A stretch of 12,541 bases of DNA from positions 1 through 12,541 of the forward strand of contig NZ_DGUN01000015.1 in the NCBI RefSeq assembly GCF_002395745.1. The letters run 5' to 3'. The notes under the pieces were generated by a model, which did no database searches, was not told where the DNA came from, and worked only from the letters and a program-made list of their open reading frames with translations. Made by a program: the position numbers and the translations under genes. This stretch comes from Fibrobacter sp. UBA4309 (lineage in GTDB: Bacteria; Fibrobacterota; Fibrobacteria; Fibrobacterales; Fibrobacteraceae). Below, in pieces: positions 6,163-12,541 of this stretch (its first letter is position 1; every line of letters starts with the position of its first letter).

Positions 6163-6256
6163 GTCATCATCGACTGAGTGAAACGAAGAAGGGAATCCAT
6201 CCGGTTATATACAAGCGCTTGTACAAGAGTGATGGTTCCTCCTTCGGAGGATGACA
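6161..6256. repeat. Imperfect inverted-repeat element between cytochrome genes
   Basis: Outer ends GTCATC (6163-6168) and GATGAC (6250-6255) are complementary. Inner arms GAAGAAGGGAATCCATC (6185-6201) and GATGGTTCCTCCTTC (6231-6245) pair imperfectly. At the centre is a perfect 14-base palindrome, TACAAGCGCTTGTA (6210-6223). A small stem CCTCC-TTC-GGAGG (6238-6250) competes with the long fold, and AGGATGACA is repeated at 6248 and 6262. This fills almost the whole 150-base gap and looks like a REP/MITE-like intergenic element with no coding content. It might attenuate or stabilise the transcript. Confidence 0.45.
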
Positions 6257-6283
6257 GGCCAAGGATGACACTGCCAACTTGAT

Positions 6284-6847
6284 ATGATAGACCTGAATAG
6301 AAAAAACATCTTAAATGCAAAGCCTTCGCTTAAATTGGCGATGGTGGTGTTCTGCGTGGTCTTTGCTTTTTTCTTGGCGGATTTCTTGATGGGGGAGCCG
6401 AGTGCTCCGCAGCATGCTTCGGGCCCGATTCCTTTTGACCATGCGTTGCACGGAGATTCCATCGGTCTGGATTGCGCCGCCTGCCATACGGGCTCGCGTT
6501 CAGCAAGCAATGCCTTTATGCCTTCCAGGAGGGATTGCATGGATTGCCATAGGCTCCCGCTTACCGAAAAGCCGGGAATCGAGACGCTTGATTCCGTGCT
6601 TACGAGTGCTCCTGACCATCCTTGGTCGCACAAACGCTTTTTGCCGGAACACGTGGTGTTCCATCATGGAGTCCATGCGTCTGCAGGCGTTGCCTGTAGC
6701 GATTGCCATGGCGAAGGGTACATGAAAAACCACTACGGCGGTGAAAAATTCGACATGCAGACTTGCCTAAAGTGCCATCGCGGCGAAACTTTCAAAGAAA
6801 AAGGCTATAAACCAGCGGCGACCTATTGTGCCGCTTGCCACCGTTAA
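6284..6847 (+). CDS. Membrane-anchored pentaheme cytochrome c (ActA/QrcA-like)
   Basis: A 187-residue protein with one N-terminal hydrophobic anchor (about 17-36) and five CXXCH heme sites: CAACH (64-68), CMDCH (85-89), CSDCH (138-142), CLKCH (161-165) and CAACH (182-186). Extra His residues in FDHALH (51-56) and FHHGVH (126-131), each placed before a heme motif, are the usual distal ligands of cytochrome c3/c7-type bis-His hemes. Five hemes, one anchor and a position directly before an Fe-S/NrfD pair match ActA of alternative complex III and QrcA of the Desulfovibrio Qrc complex. There is no CXXCK, so it is not NrfA nitrite reductase. It would carry electrons on the periplasmic face. The start has a poor ribosome-binding site (AAGGA 18 bases upstream). 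It lies 16 bases before the Fe-S gene and probably shares its mRNA. Confidence 0.87.
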   Translation: MIDLNRKNILNAKPSLKLAMVVFCVVFAFFLADFLMGEPSAPQHASGPIPFDHALHGDSIGLDCAACHTGSRSASNAFMPSRRDCMDCHRLPLTEKPGIETLDSVLTSAPDHPWSHKRFLPEHVVFHHGVHASAGVACSDCHGEGYMKNHYGGEKFDMQTCLKCHRGETFKEKGYKPAATYCAACHR

Positions 6848-6863
6848 CGGGTGAAGGTATTTT

Positions 6864-7748
6864 GTGGGTATGGATCGTCGCGAATTCATCAAGAGTTGCT
6901 CGCTGGTCGCCGTGATGGGACTGCTGTTCGGCTGTCGCAAGTCAGAGCTTCTTGGTGATATCGCGTCGCAGTTTTCGGTGCCCGAGCTCAAGCGTTTCGA
7001 AGACGAAGTGAAACTCGCGATGTCGCGGGCGAAAAAGTCGCTGGACTTGGTGAGGGTCTCCGCACCGGGGCCGTTGAAAATTCCCGGGGCCTCACCGGTA
7101 AACCGCTTCGGCATGGCGATAGACCTCGACCTGTGCGACGGCTGCGGCAAGTGCATCCTGGCCTGCAACCTCGAAAATAACGTGCCGCTTGTTCCCGCCG
7201 AAGATGCTACTCGCGGACGGTTTATGCACTGGGTCGAAATGCGCGGGAATGCTCCGCTCATGTGCGCCCACTGCGGTGACGCTCCTTGCGAAAAGGTCTG
7301 CCCGACAGGCGCTGCAAACCACACTCCCGACGGAATCTCGGCGATGATGTACAAGCGTTGCACCGGGAGCCGTTTTTGTGGTGCGAACTGCCCGGTTCAT
7401 GCTCGCAAGTTCAACTTCAACGATGCCCAATCGCTCGGCCTTGCGCGTCAGTTCAACAAGGAGGTCCCTCTCCGCGACAAGGGCGTGATGGAGAAATGCA
7501 GCCTGTGCCTGCACCGCCTGCAAAACGACCGTCTCGCGTTCAAGACGCGCAATCCCTTGTCGGAATGGCGTGGACGTGGCGTGAAAACTGCTTGTGCCGA
7601 AGCCTGTCCCAAGAATGCCATCGTTTTCGGTAACTGGCTGGATCCCGAATCTCCGTTGGCGCGGCTGGCGAAAACGCGCATCCTGTACGCCCCGCGTGAA
7701 GTTGCTGCCCTTGATCCGTCCGTCGTGTTTGTGCGGGGGAGGCGCTAA
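6864..7748 (+). CDS. Tat-exported four-cluster Fe-S protein (NrfC/ActB2/QrcC-like)
   Basis: A 294-residue protein with a twin-arginine signal (DRREFIK, 4-10) followed by a hydrophobic stretch ending LLFGC, a possible lipobox with Cys24. Ferredoxin-type ligands are C91/C94/C97/C101, C134/C137/C142/C146, C166/S169/C172/C176 and C212/C215/C244/C248. Fifteen of sixteen are Cys; S169 (codon AGC) stands in CTGSRFCGANCP where relatives have Cys. That predicts three [4Fe-4S] and one [3Fe-4S] cluster, as reported for alternative complex III. The protein would pass electrons between the NrfD-like quinone site and the pentaheme protein in the periplasm. The molybdopterin-like domain fused to this unit in ActB is absent. 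GTG 6864 has GAAGG 6 bases upstream; ATG 6870 is an alternative start. The stop overlaps the next ATG by one base (TAATG). Confidence 0.9.
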   Translation: MGMDRREFIKSCSLVAVMGLLFGCRKSELLGDIASQFSVPELKRFEDEVKLAMSRAKKSLDLVRVSAPGPLKIPGASPVNRFGMAIDLDLCDGCGKCILACNLENNVPLVPAEDATRGRFMHWVEMRGNAPLMCAHCGDAPCEKVCPTGAANHTPDGISAMMYKRCTGSRFCGANCPVHARKFNFNDAQSLGLARQFNKEVPLRDKGVMEKCSLCLHRLQNDRLAFKTRNPLSEWRGRGVKTACAEACPKNAIVFGNWLDPESPLARLAKTRILYAPREVAALDPSVVFVRGRR

Positions 7749-9502
7749 TGTTTCGCTACCTGATGCTTGCGGGACTTGCGCTGTTCTTGCCGGGGCTGTT
7801 TGCCCTGGGCTATGCCGTGCTGGAAGGCCCTTCGGCCTGGATGACCGATTCGCGGACCTTCTGGGGAACGCCGATAGCCCTTTTCGTTTTCTGGATTGGG
7901 CTTGCCCATGCCGGAACGCTCCTCTCGGCCATTTTCCTTGCGCTTGGAATCAAGCTGGACCGCCGCACCGCCCTGATTGCGGAACTTTCGACACTCGTGA
8001 GCCTCGTGTTTGCAGGAATTTTCCCGCTCATGCACTTGGGCGTTGTCGAAAACTTCTACATGGTGGCGCCCTTCCTCGATGCCCGCGGCAACTTTGCCAA
8101 CGTGCGCTCGCCGCTTGTATGGGACTTCTGCTGCATTGTCGTTTACGCCCTGCTTTCGCTGCTGTTCTTTACGACGCACTTGAAGGCCCGTGTCGTCCCT
8201 GCGTTGGACAGATACTGCAAGCCCATGGCTTGGCTTCTATTCCCGTTGGTGCTCTGGGTGCATACGGTCGTGAGCCTTGATTTCGCGACGACCTTTGTTC
8301 CGGAATGGCGCGGGGCGTTTTTCCCGGTCTACTTCATTGTCGGGGCGATATTGTCGGGCCTGGCGCTTGTGAACTTGCTGATTTGCGCCGAAGGTTACCG
8401 CGTGCGCCTTATGGAGCGCCTGCAACTGATAACGTCTTGGATTCTTTGTGCTATCTGGATTTGGGATCTCCTGTTCAAGGGCTATTTCTGTACTTCGGCT
8501 TTTATTTTTGCTGTGCTTTTGCCGCAGTTCCGCATGGTCGCCGTCATTCGCGAATCCAGGGCGGGTCGCATATTCTTTTCGCTTTCGATTCTGCTCGGGC
8601 TTTTCCTGGAACGCTTTTATCTTGTTTCTCCGTTGGCCGGCGTGCCCGGTGAACCGGGATTCGGCTTGGTTGACCTGGGGCTGCTCGCGTTTTCGCTGGG
8701 CGGTTTCATGATGCTGTTCTATGCGGCCCGTAGCCTGTTGAACGAAAGCATGGAAGGCGCGGGGACCTACTTTGGCGAGGTGGATGGCAGCGACATGGCA
8801 AATGTCGAGGAATCCGAGCGGTCCCGCGAAAAGACGCACGGCCTTACGCTTTCTTATATCCAGCCGTGGTCTTCTGAAGAATACAAGACGCTGCGTTTGC
8901 CGCTTGCCTGCGGTTTTTCCGTTGCGTTGCTTTTTGTGCTTTGGGTTTGCGCCCAGTTGCCTTTTGTGGGTAGCCCTTACGAGAATGTCGAGGTAATCCT
9001 GGTGAACGTATTGCCGCTGTCTTATCCCGTGATTGCATTTGTGGCGGCCCTGGTGCTGGCCTGCAAGGCGGTTTGGGTGGACAAGGCGGTTGAGCTTGGT
9101 CGCAATTCCTATGTGGCGCTTGCTGTGGCCCTGGTGGCGTTGGCCGTCTTGGCTGGCATGTTCTATGCAGGCGGGGCTGCGTCTCGGCCGGACGCCGTGA
9201 TTGCGGAGGCGCCTCAATACGGTTCGGAAATTGTGGATTCCGCCCATGTCCAGTTTGTCTGGAATGCGCGATGCGCCCAGTGCCATGGAGTCGACGGCCG
9301 CTTTAACGATAAGTTTATCCGGGAATACTATCCGGTCCCGCAAAAGCTGGATGTGGCGCGTATCGATAGCCTAGGCCTGGATTCGCTAGTGAATGTCGTC
9401 CTGGATGGACGAGTCAACATGAACCCTTACCGAGGCCGTCTTACGGAATCGGAAGCGCGCGCCCTTGTCGTGTACATGCGCTCGCTGGCGGAGGCCCCAT
9501 GA
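7748..9502 (+). CDS. NrfD/ActC-like quinone-site membrane protein fused to cytochrome c
   Basis: A 584-residue inner-membrane protein with about 12 hydrophobic segments. Residues 1-345 resemble the NrfD/PsrC family and especially ActC: ALFVFWIGLAHAGTLLSAI, FPLMHLG, SPLVWDF and SLDFATTFVPEW then FPVYFIVGAILSG. A hydrophilic Glu/Ser-rich loop (about 346-375) precedes three more membrane segments. The final 85 residues are a periplasmic class I cytochrome c domain with CAQCH at 509-513 and a candidate Met ligand at 558 (VNMNPYRG), ending EARALVVYMRSL. NrfD-type subunits bind (mena)quinol; here the electron acceptor heme seems built into the same chain, taking the place of the separate ActE subunit. 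GGGGAGG just upstream is a strong ribosome-binding site. The stop overlaps the next gene by four bases (ATGA). Family call is firm; the ActC relation is by motif and the direction of electron flow is unknown. Confidence 0.88.
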   Translation: MFRYLMLAGLALFLPGLFALGYAVLEGPSAWMTDSRTFWGTPIALFVFWIGLAHAGTLLSAIFLALGIKLDRRTALIAELSTLVSLVFAGIFPLMHLGVVENFYMVAPFLDARGNFANVRSPLVWDFCCIVVYALLSLLFFTTHLKARVVPALDRYCKPMAWLLFPLVLWVHTVVSLDFATTFVPEWRGAFFPVYFIVGAILSGLALVNLLICAEGYRVRLMERLQLITSWILCAIWIWDLLFKGYFCTSAFIFAVLLPQFRMVAVIRESRAGRIFFSLSILLGLFLERFYLVSPLAGVPGEPGFGLVDLGLLAFSLGGFMMLFYAARSLLNESMEGAGTYFGEVDGSDMANVEESERSREKTHGLTLSYIQPWSSEEYKTLRLPLACGFSVALLFVLWVCAQLPFVGSPYENVEVILVNVLPLSYPVIAFVAALVLACKAVWVDKAVELGRNSYVALAVALVALAVLAGMFYAGGAASRPDAVIAEAPQYGSEIVDSAHVQFVWNARCAQCHGVDGRFNDKFIREYYPVPQKLDVARIDSLGLDSLVNVVLDGRVNMNPYRGRLTESEARALVVYMRSLAEAP

Positions 9503-9954
9503 CTCCGTTATTGAACGCCTTTGCCTGCTTGCTTGCTCTCGGTTGTGCCTCGTTCCTGTGGCGCAAGGGATCGTCCCCTTACCGCAACGGGGCCCTGTTG
9601 GCCGGTTTCCTCTTGCTATTTAGCGTGTTTACCTATTTCGGTGCGTCCGATACGGTCGTTACCGATCCTTCGCTTGAACATTATCCATTCCGCATGCTTG
9701 CACTCTGTCTTTGCTTTTCGACGACGTCTCTCGGGATTTACCGCAGGCGTTACCTGGTGCTGGCGCAGGCTTTGTGGTGCTGGGTGGAACTTTTCGGTGC
9801 GATTGCGCTTTATTACAGGGGGTGCGATGCTGCTTGCGTCCGCATTGCGGCCCTCGCGGGAATCACCTTCGGGAGTACGTTCCTTTCGCAGATTTCCAGA
9901 GAAATGGAATTCTGCCTGATGGTGTTCTGGATGGCTGTCTGGGTTTTCTTCTAG
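9499..9954 (+). CDS. Small Cys-rich polytopic membrane protein, unknown function
   Basis: A 151-residue protein I do not recognise. It has five or six hydrophobic segments, about residues 4-21, 31-47, 64-81, 86-106, 112-129 and 138-151, with short polar links, and it ends directly after the last segment (MAVWVFF). It holds eight Cys, several inside membrane segments, and no CXXC or CXXCH motif. Start and upstream stop overlap as ATGA, so it is almost certainly translated together with the NrfD-cytochrome fusion. Position at the end of the cluster corresponds to ActD/ActF in alternative complex III operons, but it is too short for ActF and has too many segments for ActD. An assembly factor or an extra membrane subunit of the complex is plausible. 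Its stop lies 9 bases before the convergent yciO stop, with no terminator between them. Confidence 0.75.
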   Translation: MTPLLNAFACLLALGCASFLWRKGSSPYRNGALLAGFLLLFSVFTYFGASDTVVTDPSLEHYPFRMLALCLCFSTTSLGIYRRRYLVLAQALWCWVELFGAIALYYRGCDAACVRIAALAGITFGSTFLSQISREMEFCLMVFWMAVWVFF

Positions 9955-9963
9955 ACAGGAAAC

Positions 9964-10557
9964 TTACGGATCGAGTAAATCGCCGCGCAGGACTTCGACC
10001 TGGTCGCCGATAAGGCTTACGATATTCGTCGGATTGATTTCGATGGGGCCGCAATCGACCATCATCTGCACGGAATGTTCAAATGTCTTCCAGATTTCGT
10101 CAGGTTCGTAGATGTCCTCTTCCGAAAGTTTTGCGGCGGTGCTCAGGATGGGCTTGTCGAAATGTTGGAAGAGTTCCTTGAAAAACGGATGCGTGGGCAT
10201 ACGGATGCCGATTTCGGGTCGCTTGACGTCGAGACGGCGGGCAATATGCGGGTCGGCGGGCAAGATGAACGTGTATGGCCCGGGCACGCGGGGCTTCATG
10301 ATGTTGAATGCGAAATTGTCGATGCGGGCGTAGTCGGTTGCGACGCGGATGTTCGGTACGATAATCGCCATGAAGAATTTCTTCATGGGTTTCTTGAGCG
10401 CATATAGCTTGTGGATGGCCTTCGGGGATTCTGCATTGCAGCCGATGGCGTAGCCGGATTCGGTAGGATAGAGGACGAGGCCGTCGTCTTCGAGGGCGGC
10501 TGCGGCGAGCTTCACGATACGGGCCTGGGGGTTGTCTGGATGGACTTCAAATCGCAT
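9964..10557 (-). CDS. yciO: YciO, Sua5/YrdC/YciO-family protein
   Basis: A 197-residue protein that follows E. coli YciO (206) end to end: HPDNPQ near the N-terminus, then LYPTESGYAIGC (29-40), YALKKPMKKFF (52-62), PGPYTFIL, IGIRMPTHP, PILSTAAKL and finally VLRGDL. The family includes TsaC/Sua5, which makes the threonylcarbamoyl-AMP used for tRNA t6A37; YciO members share the fold and ATP/threonine pocket, but their physiological role is less certain. The start is placed at 10557, giving MRFEVHPDNPQ; a longer frame to 10623 would overlap yraN and add unrelated residues. No Shine-Dalgarno sequence precedes the ATG. Instead TATATT lies 6 bases upstream, so a leaderless transcript is possible. 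yraN ends 28 bases upstream on the same strand. Confidence 0.9.
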   Translation of the reverse strand: MRFEVHPDNPQARIVKLAAAALEDDGLVLYPTESGYAIGCNAESPKAIHKLYALKKPMKKFFMAIIVPNIRVATDYARIDNFAFNIMKPRVPGPYTFILPADPHIARRLDVKRPEIGIRMPTHPFFKELFQHFDKPILSTAAKLSEEDIYEPDEIWKTFEHSVQMMVDCGPIEINPTNIVSLIGDQVEVLRGDLLDP

Positions 10558-10585
10558 GCGCAAAATATAAATAAAAAGTTTACGA

Positions 10586-10984
10586 TTAACACTGAGGAAT
10601 GACCTGGTCTCCTTCGAAAGCATTCTTGATGTGGGTGAACTGCAGGGGTTTCTGGTAGACGCGCGCCGCCAGCACGTCGAAACGGCAGGGCTGATCGAAA
10701 CCCGCCGGGGCGCAGTCCCTTCGCTGGCTCAAGAAATGGCACGCGGTTCTCCAGATTTTCTTTTGCTTCAGGCGGTTGACGCGCGCCGCCGGGTTCCCTT
10801 CTCCGCGGTTCCATACCGACTTTACCTCTACAAAGACGATTGCGTTCCCGCTGCGGGCGATGATGTCGATTTCTCCGCCGCGGTAGGCGTAATTGCGGTC
10901 GATGATTTCGTAGCCTTCCTGCCTCAGGAATGCGGCGGCCTGGGCCTCGATGAAGTTCCCCTTGTTCTTGTTGGCTTCGTGCAT
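10586..10984 (-). CDS. yraN: YraN, UPF0102 nuclease-fold protein
   Basis: A 132-residue protein of the UPF0102/YraN family, which has a restriction-endonuclease-like (PD-(D/E)XK) fold related to Holliday-junction resolvases. E13, then GGEIDIIA with D40 and FVEVKS with E53 and K55, give the expected acidic and Lys active-site set. The family opening pattern (GNFIEAQAAAFLRQEGYEI) is clear. The ATG at 10984 has AAGGAG 6 bases upstream, so the longer frame from 11011, which would read through the terminator hairpin, is rejected. A strong hairpin (10999-11031) ends two bases before this ribosome-binding site. The molecular role in cells is not well established. yciO follows 28 bases downstream. 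Confidence 0.9.
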   Translation of the reverse strand: MHEANKNKGNFIEAQAAAFLRQEGYEIIDRNYAYRGGEIDIIARSGNAIVFVEVKSVWNRGEGNPAARVNRLKQKKIWRTACHFLSQRRDCAPAGFDQPCRFDVLAARVYQKPLQFTHIKNAFEGDQVIPQC

Positions 10985-10998
10985 GTTTTTCTCCTTAT

Positions 10999-11031
10999 AA
11001 AAAAAGAACACGCGGATTGCCGCATGTTCTT
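10999..11031 (-). terminator. Rho-independent terminator after kinase gene, abutting yraN RBS
   Basis: Read on the minus strand, AAGAACAUGCGG pairs with CCGCGUGUUCUU around a CAAU loop: 12 pairs with one U-G wobble, followed by seven U. On the plus strand the wobble becomes a C-A mismatch, so the minus strand is the intended direction. It begins 31 bases after the kinase stop. The U tract (plus-strand A run 10999-11005) ends only two bases before the yraN ribosome-binding site (10991-10996). Confidence 0.88.
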
Positions 11032-11062
11032 AATAAGCGATGTTTCTTTCTAAATCGTTCTG

Positions 11063-12541
11063 TTACAGTTCCATTCCGAGCAACCGGATTTCGGAAATGG
11101 CGAAGTCCTTGTTCTCGGCATCGTACGCTTCGTCCAGGTAAATTTTGATTTCGGTCGTTTCGATAGCCTGGATGTTCGGGTACTGCATCCCCTTGATGTT
11201 GTCGAGAACGACTCTCTGCTTGTATCCGTCCTTCGTCTCGAGCGTGAGTTTTTTGGGCTTCTTGAAAATGCGGAAGCGGTCGCCAAGGGCGTCGTCGATG
11301 GATTTCTGGTAGCCGACAGCGAGCCCGATGTGCGTCACGAGCGTGTTATTCTTGAAATAGAGCGTGAGTACCGGATTCTGCGGCTTGGGCGGCATGGTGT
11401 TGAGCCAGGCGGTCTTTAAGTCTCCGTCGGTAAGGTTGTCGATGGGGTAGCCGTCTTTTTCGTCGGGCTCGATGGCCTGGGTTTCGTAATTGCCCAGGGC
11501 TTCGTTCCATTCGATTTCACGCACGGTGCTCTCGGGCTTGTGCGTGAGCATCAACAGGATCATGAGCAAGATGATTAGCGGGAATATGGATATGGCGAGG
11601 GCGGTAAGCCTGCGGCGGATAACGCGCACATGCGAAGGAATCTTTGTGGCCGCCTCGGCGATAGACGCTGTTCCGTGGCGGAACAGGGAATGCTTTTTCA
11701 TGGAGAGGCGAGTTGCTGGCCCGCGGGTCTCTTTTTGCGGGAACACCTGGTCACAGGCGTCCAGGAATTCCTGCATGTCGTGGAAGCGCTCGTTGAGTTT
11801 CTTCTTGAGGCACTTGAGGATGAGTTCGGCCAGTCCTGGCGGCATGTCCGGGCGGAACTGGCGCGGATCCGGGGGAGGTTCCTGCACGTGCTTGAGCGCA
11901 ATTTCTACAGGGCGGTTCCCGTTGAAGGGGAGACGTCCGCAAGTCATTTCGTACAAGATAACACCCATGCTGTAGATGTCGGACTGGAGCGTCACTTCGT
12001 CGCCATGGCATTGTTCCGGGCTCATGTATTCCGGAGTGCCCATGGTCATGCCCGTTTTGGTGAGACGGTCCTTTTCCATCTCCTGGATATACGAAATGCC
12101 GAAATCCATGACGTACACGCGGTTGTCGCGGGTGAGCATGATGTTCGAAGGCTTTACGTCGCGGTGGACGATTCCCTTGCTGTGCGCATAGAGTAGCCCG
12201 CGTGCAATCTGGCGGATAATGACTTCGATGGCTTCGAACGGCAACTTGCTCTTGCGCTGCAATACGTCGGAGAGCGAGTAGCCCTGCACATAGGTCATGG
12301 CGATGAACAGCTGCGTTCCCTGCTTTCCGAAGTCGAACACGTGGACGATATTCTGGTGGTCGAGCTCCTTCATCGCCTGCGCTTCCAGGTAGAATCTCTG
12401 GATGGCTTCTTCGTCGGCGGAGGCGTCGAGAATCTTGAATGCGACTTCGCGTTTGAGTTTCTTGTCGAGGGCCTTGAATACGTAGCCCATGCCGCCCTTG
12501 CCCAATGTTCCGATCAGGTCGTAGTTTTCGTTAAAAGGACG
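11063..12541 (-). CDS. Transmembrane Ser/Thr protein kinase with periplasmic discoidin-like domain (5' end outside window)
   Basis: The last 492 residues of a Hanks-type (PknB-like) kinase. The frame is open to the right edge: FNENYDLIGT precedes the glycine loop GKGGMGYVF, so the TTG at 12505 is not the start. Counting from the edge, the domain shows K36 (VAFK), E53 of helix C, HRDVKPSN with D128, DFG 146-148 and an activation loop ending GTPEYMSPEQ. All catalytic residues are present, so it should be active. A linker with RRR leads to one membrane segment (about 312-333). The remaining 159 residues would be periplasmic and look like a discoidin/F5-8C-type or NADase-type glycan-binding beta-sandwich (YPIDNLTDGDLKTAWLNT, then VTHIGLAVGYQKS, then DFAISEIRLLG). 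It may sense cell-wall or glycan ligands. Substrates are unknown. The terminator at 10999-11031 follows. Confidence 0.9.
   Translation of the reverse strand, partial: RPFNENYDLIGTLGKGGMGYVFKALDKKLKREVAFKILDASADEEAIQRFYLEAQAMKELDHQNIVHVFDFGKQGTQLFIAMTYVQGYSLSDVLQRKSKLPFEAIEVIIRQIARGLLYAHSKGIVHRDVKPSNIMLTRDNRVYVMDFGISYIQEMEKDRLTKTGMTMGTPEYMSPEQCHGDEVTLQSDIYSMGVILYEMTCGRLPFNGNRPVEIALKHVQEPPPDPRQFRPDMPPGLAELILKCLKKKLNERFHDMQEFLDACDQVFPQKETRGPATRLSMKKHSLFRHGTASIAEAATKIPSHVRVIRRRLTALAISIFPLIILLMILLMLTHKPESTVREIEWNEALGNYETQAIEPDEKDGYPIDNLTDGDLKTAWLNTMPPKPQNPVLTLYFKNNTLVTHIGLAVGYQKSIDDALGDRFRIFKKPKKLTLETKDGYKQRVVLDNIKGMQYPNIQAIETTEIKIYLDEAYDAENKDFAISEIRLLGMEL

Noticed and set aside
6284..6847. NrfH/NrfA nitrite reductase
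   Set aside because: There are five CXXCH motifs but no CXXCK, and the length is far too short for NrfA. NrfH has four hemes. ActA/QrcA-like pentaheme is a better fit.
8237..9343. 368-codon minus-strand frame opposite the NrfD-cytochrome gene
   Set aside because: Shadow of a hydrophobic coding sequence; the product is Arg/His/Gln-rich and featureless.
1..12541. CRISPR array, tRNA/rRNA genes, insertion sequence or prophage genes
   Set aside because: I found no regularly spaced repeats, cloverleaf-like sequences, transposase or phage-like proteins; the noncoding gaps are all short and accounted for.

Overview
The window looks like chromosomal DNA from a Gram-negative, mainly anaerobic bacterium. 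It encodes an outer-membrane beta-barrel protein ending in Phe, several periplasmic c-type cytochromes, and ferrous-iron (Feo) uptake, which is typical of anoxic habitats. Gene style and an in-frame LRQAQGPE repeat remind me of Fibrobacter (Fibrobacterota), but that is recollection and inference, not proof. All coding density is accounted for, and no gap exceeds 300 bases. I see no tRNA, rRNA, CRISPR array or transposase.

Region 1 (1-5123, plus strand) is a metal-uptake block. It holds the C-terminal end of one FeoB, a terminator hairpin, an acidic outer-membrane porin-like gene, then an apparent dtxR/mntR-type regulator-feoA-feoB operon with a second, complete FeoB. Two intergenic palindromes share the motif ATTAG-N6-CTAAT. 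One overlaps the -10 region of the regulator's own promoter; the other lies upstream of the porin and resembles the DtxR/IdeR iron box. The porin gene also has a near-perfect sigma-54 (-24/-12) promoter. The simplest reading is a self-regulated, metal-responsive regulon that includes a porin under RpoN control.

Region 2 (5139-5702, minus strand) is a MntP-type manganese exporter, convergent with feoB and divergent from the next block.

Region 3 (5768-9954, plus strand) is an electron-transfer block: a small monoheme cytochrome c (TTG start), a repeat-rich 150-base gap, a membrane-anchored pentaheme cytochrome, a Tat-exported four-cluster Fe-S protein, an NrfD/ActC-like quinone-site membrane protein fused to a C-terminal cytochrome c domain, and a small Cys-rich membrane protein. 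The last four are tightly packed or overlapping. Cofactor inventory and gene order match alternative complex III (ActA-B2-C-E), but the molybdopterin-like ActB1 part is missing and ActE is fused to ActC. One of the 16 Fe-S ligand cysteines is Ser, consistent with three [4Fe-4S] and one [3Fe-4S] cluster. This compact menaquinone:cytochrome oxidoreductase-like module is the most interesting system in the window.

Region 4 (9964-12541, minus strand) carries housekeeping and signalling genes: yciO (Sua5/YrdC family), yraN (UPF0102 nuclease-fold), and a transmembrane Ser/Thr kinase with a periplasmic discoidin-like domain that runs off the right edge. A strong terminator hairpin on the minus strand sits directly against the yraN ribosome-binding site.
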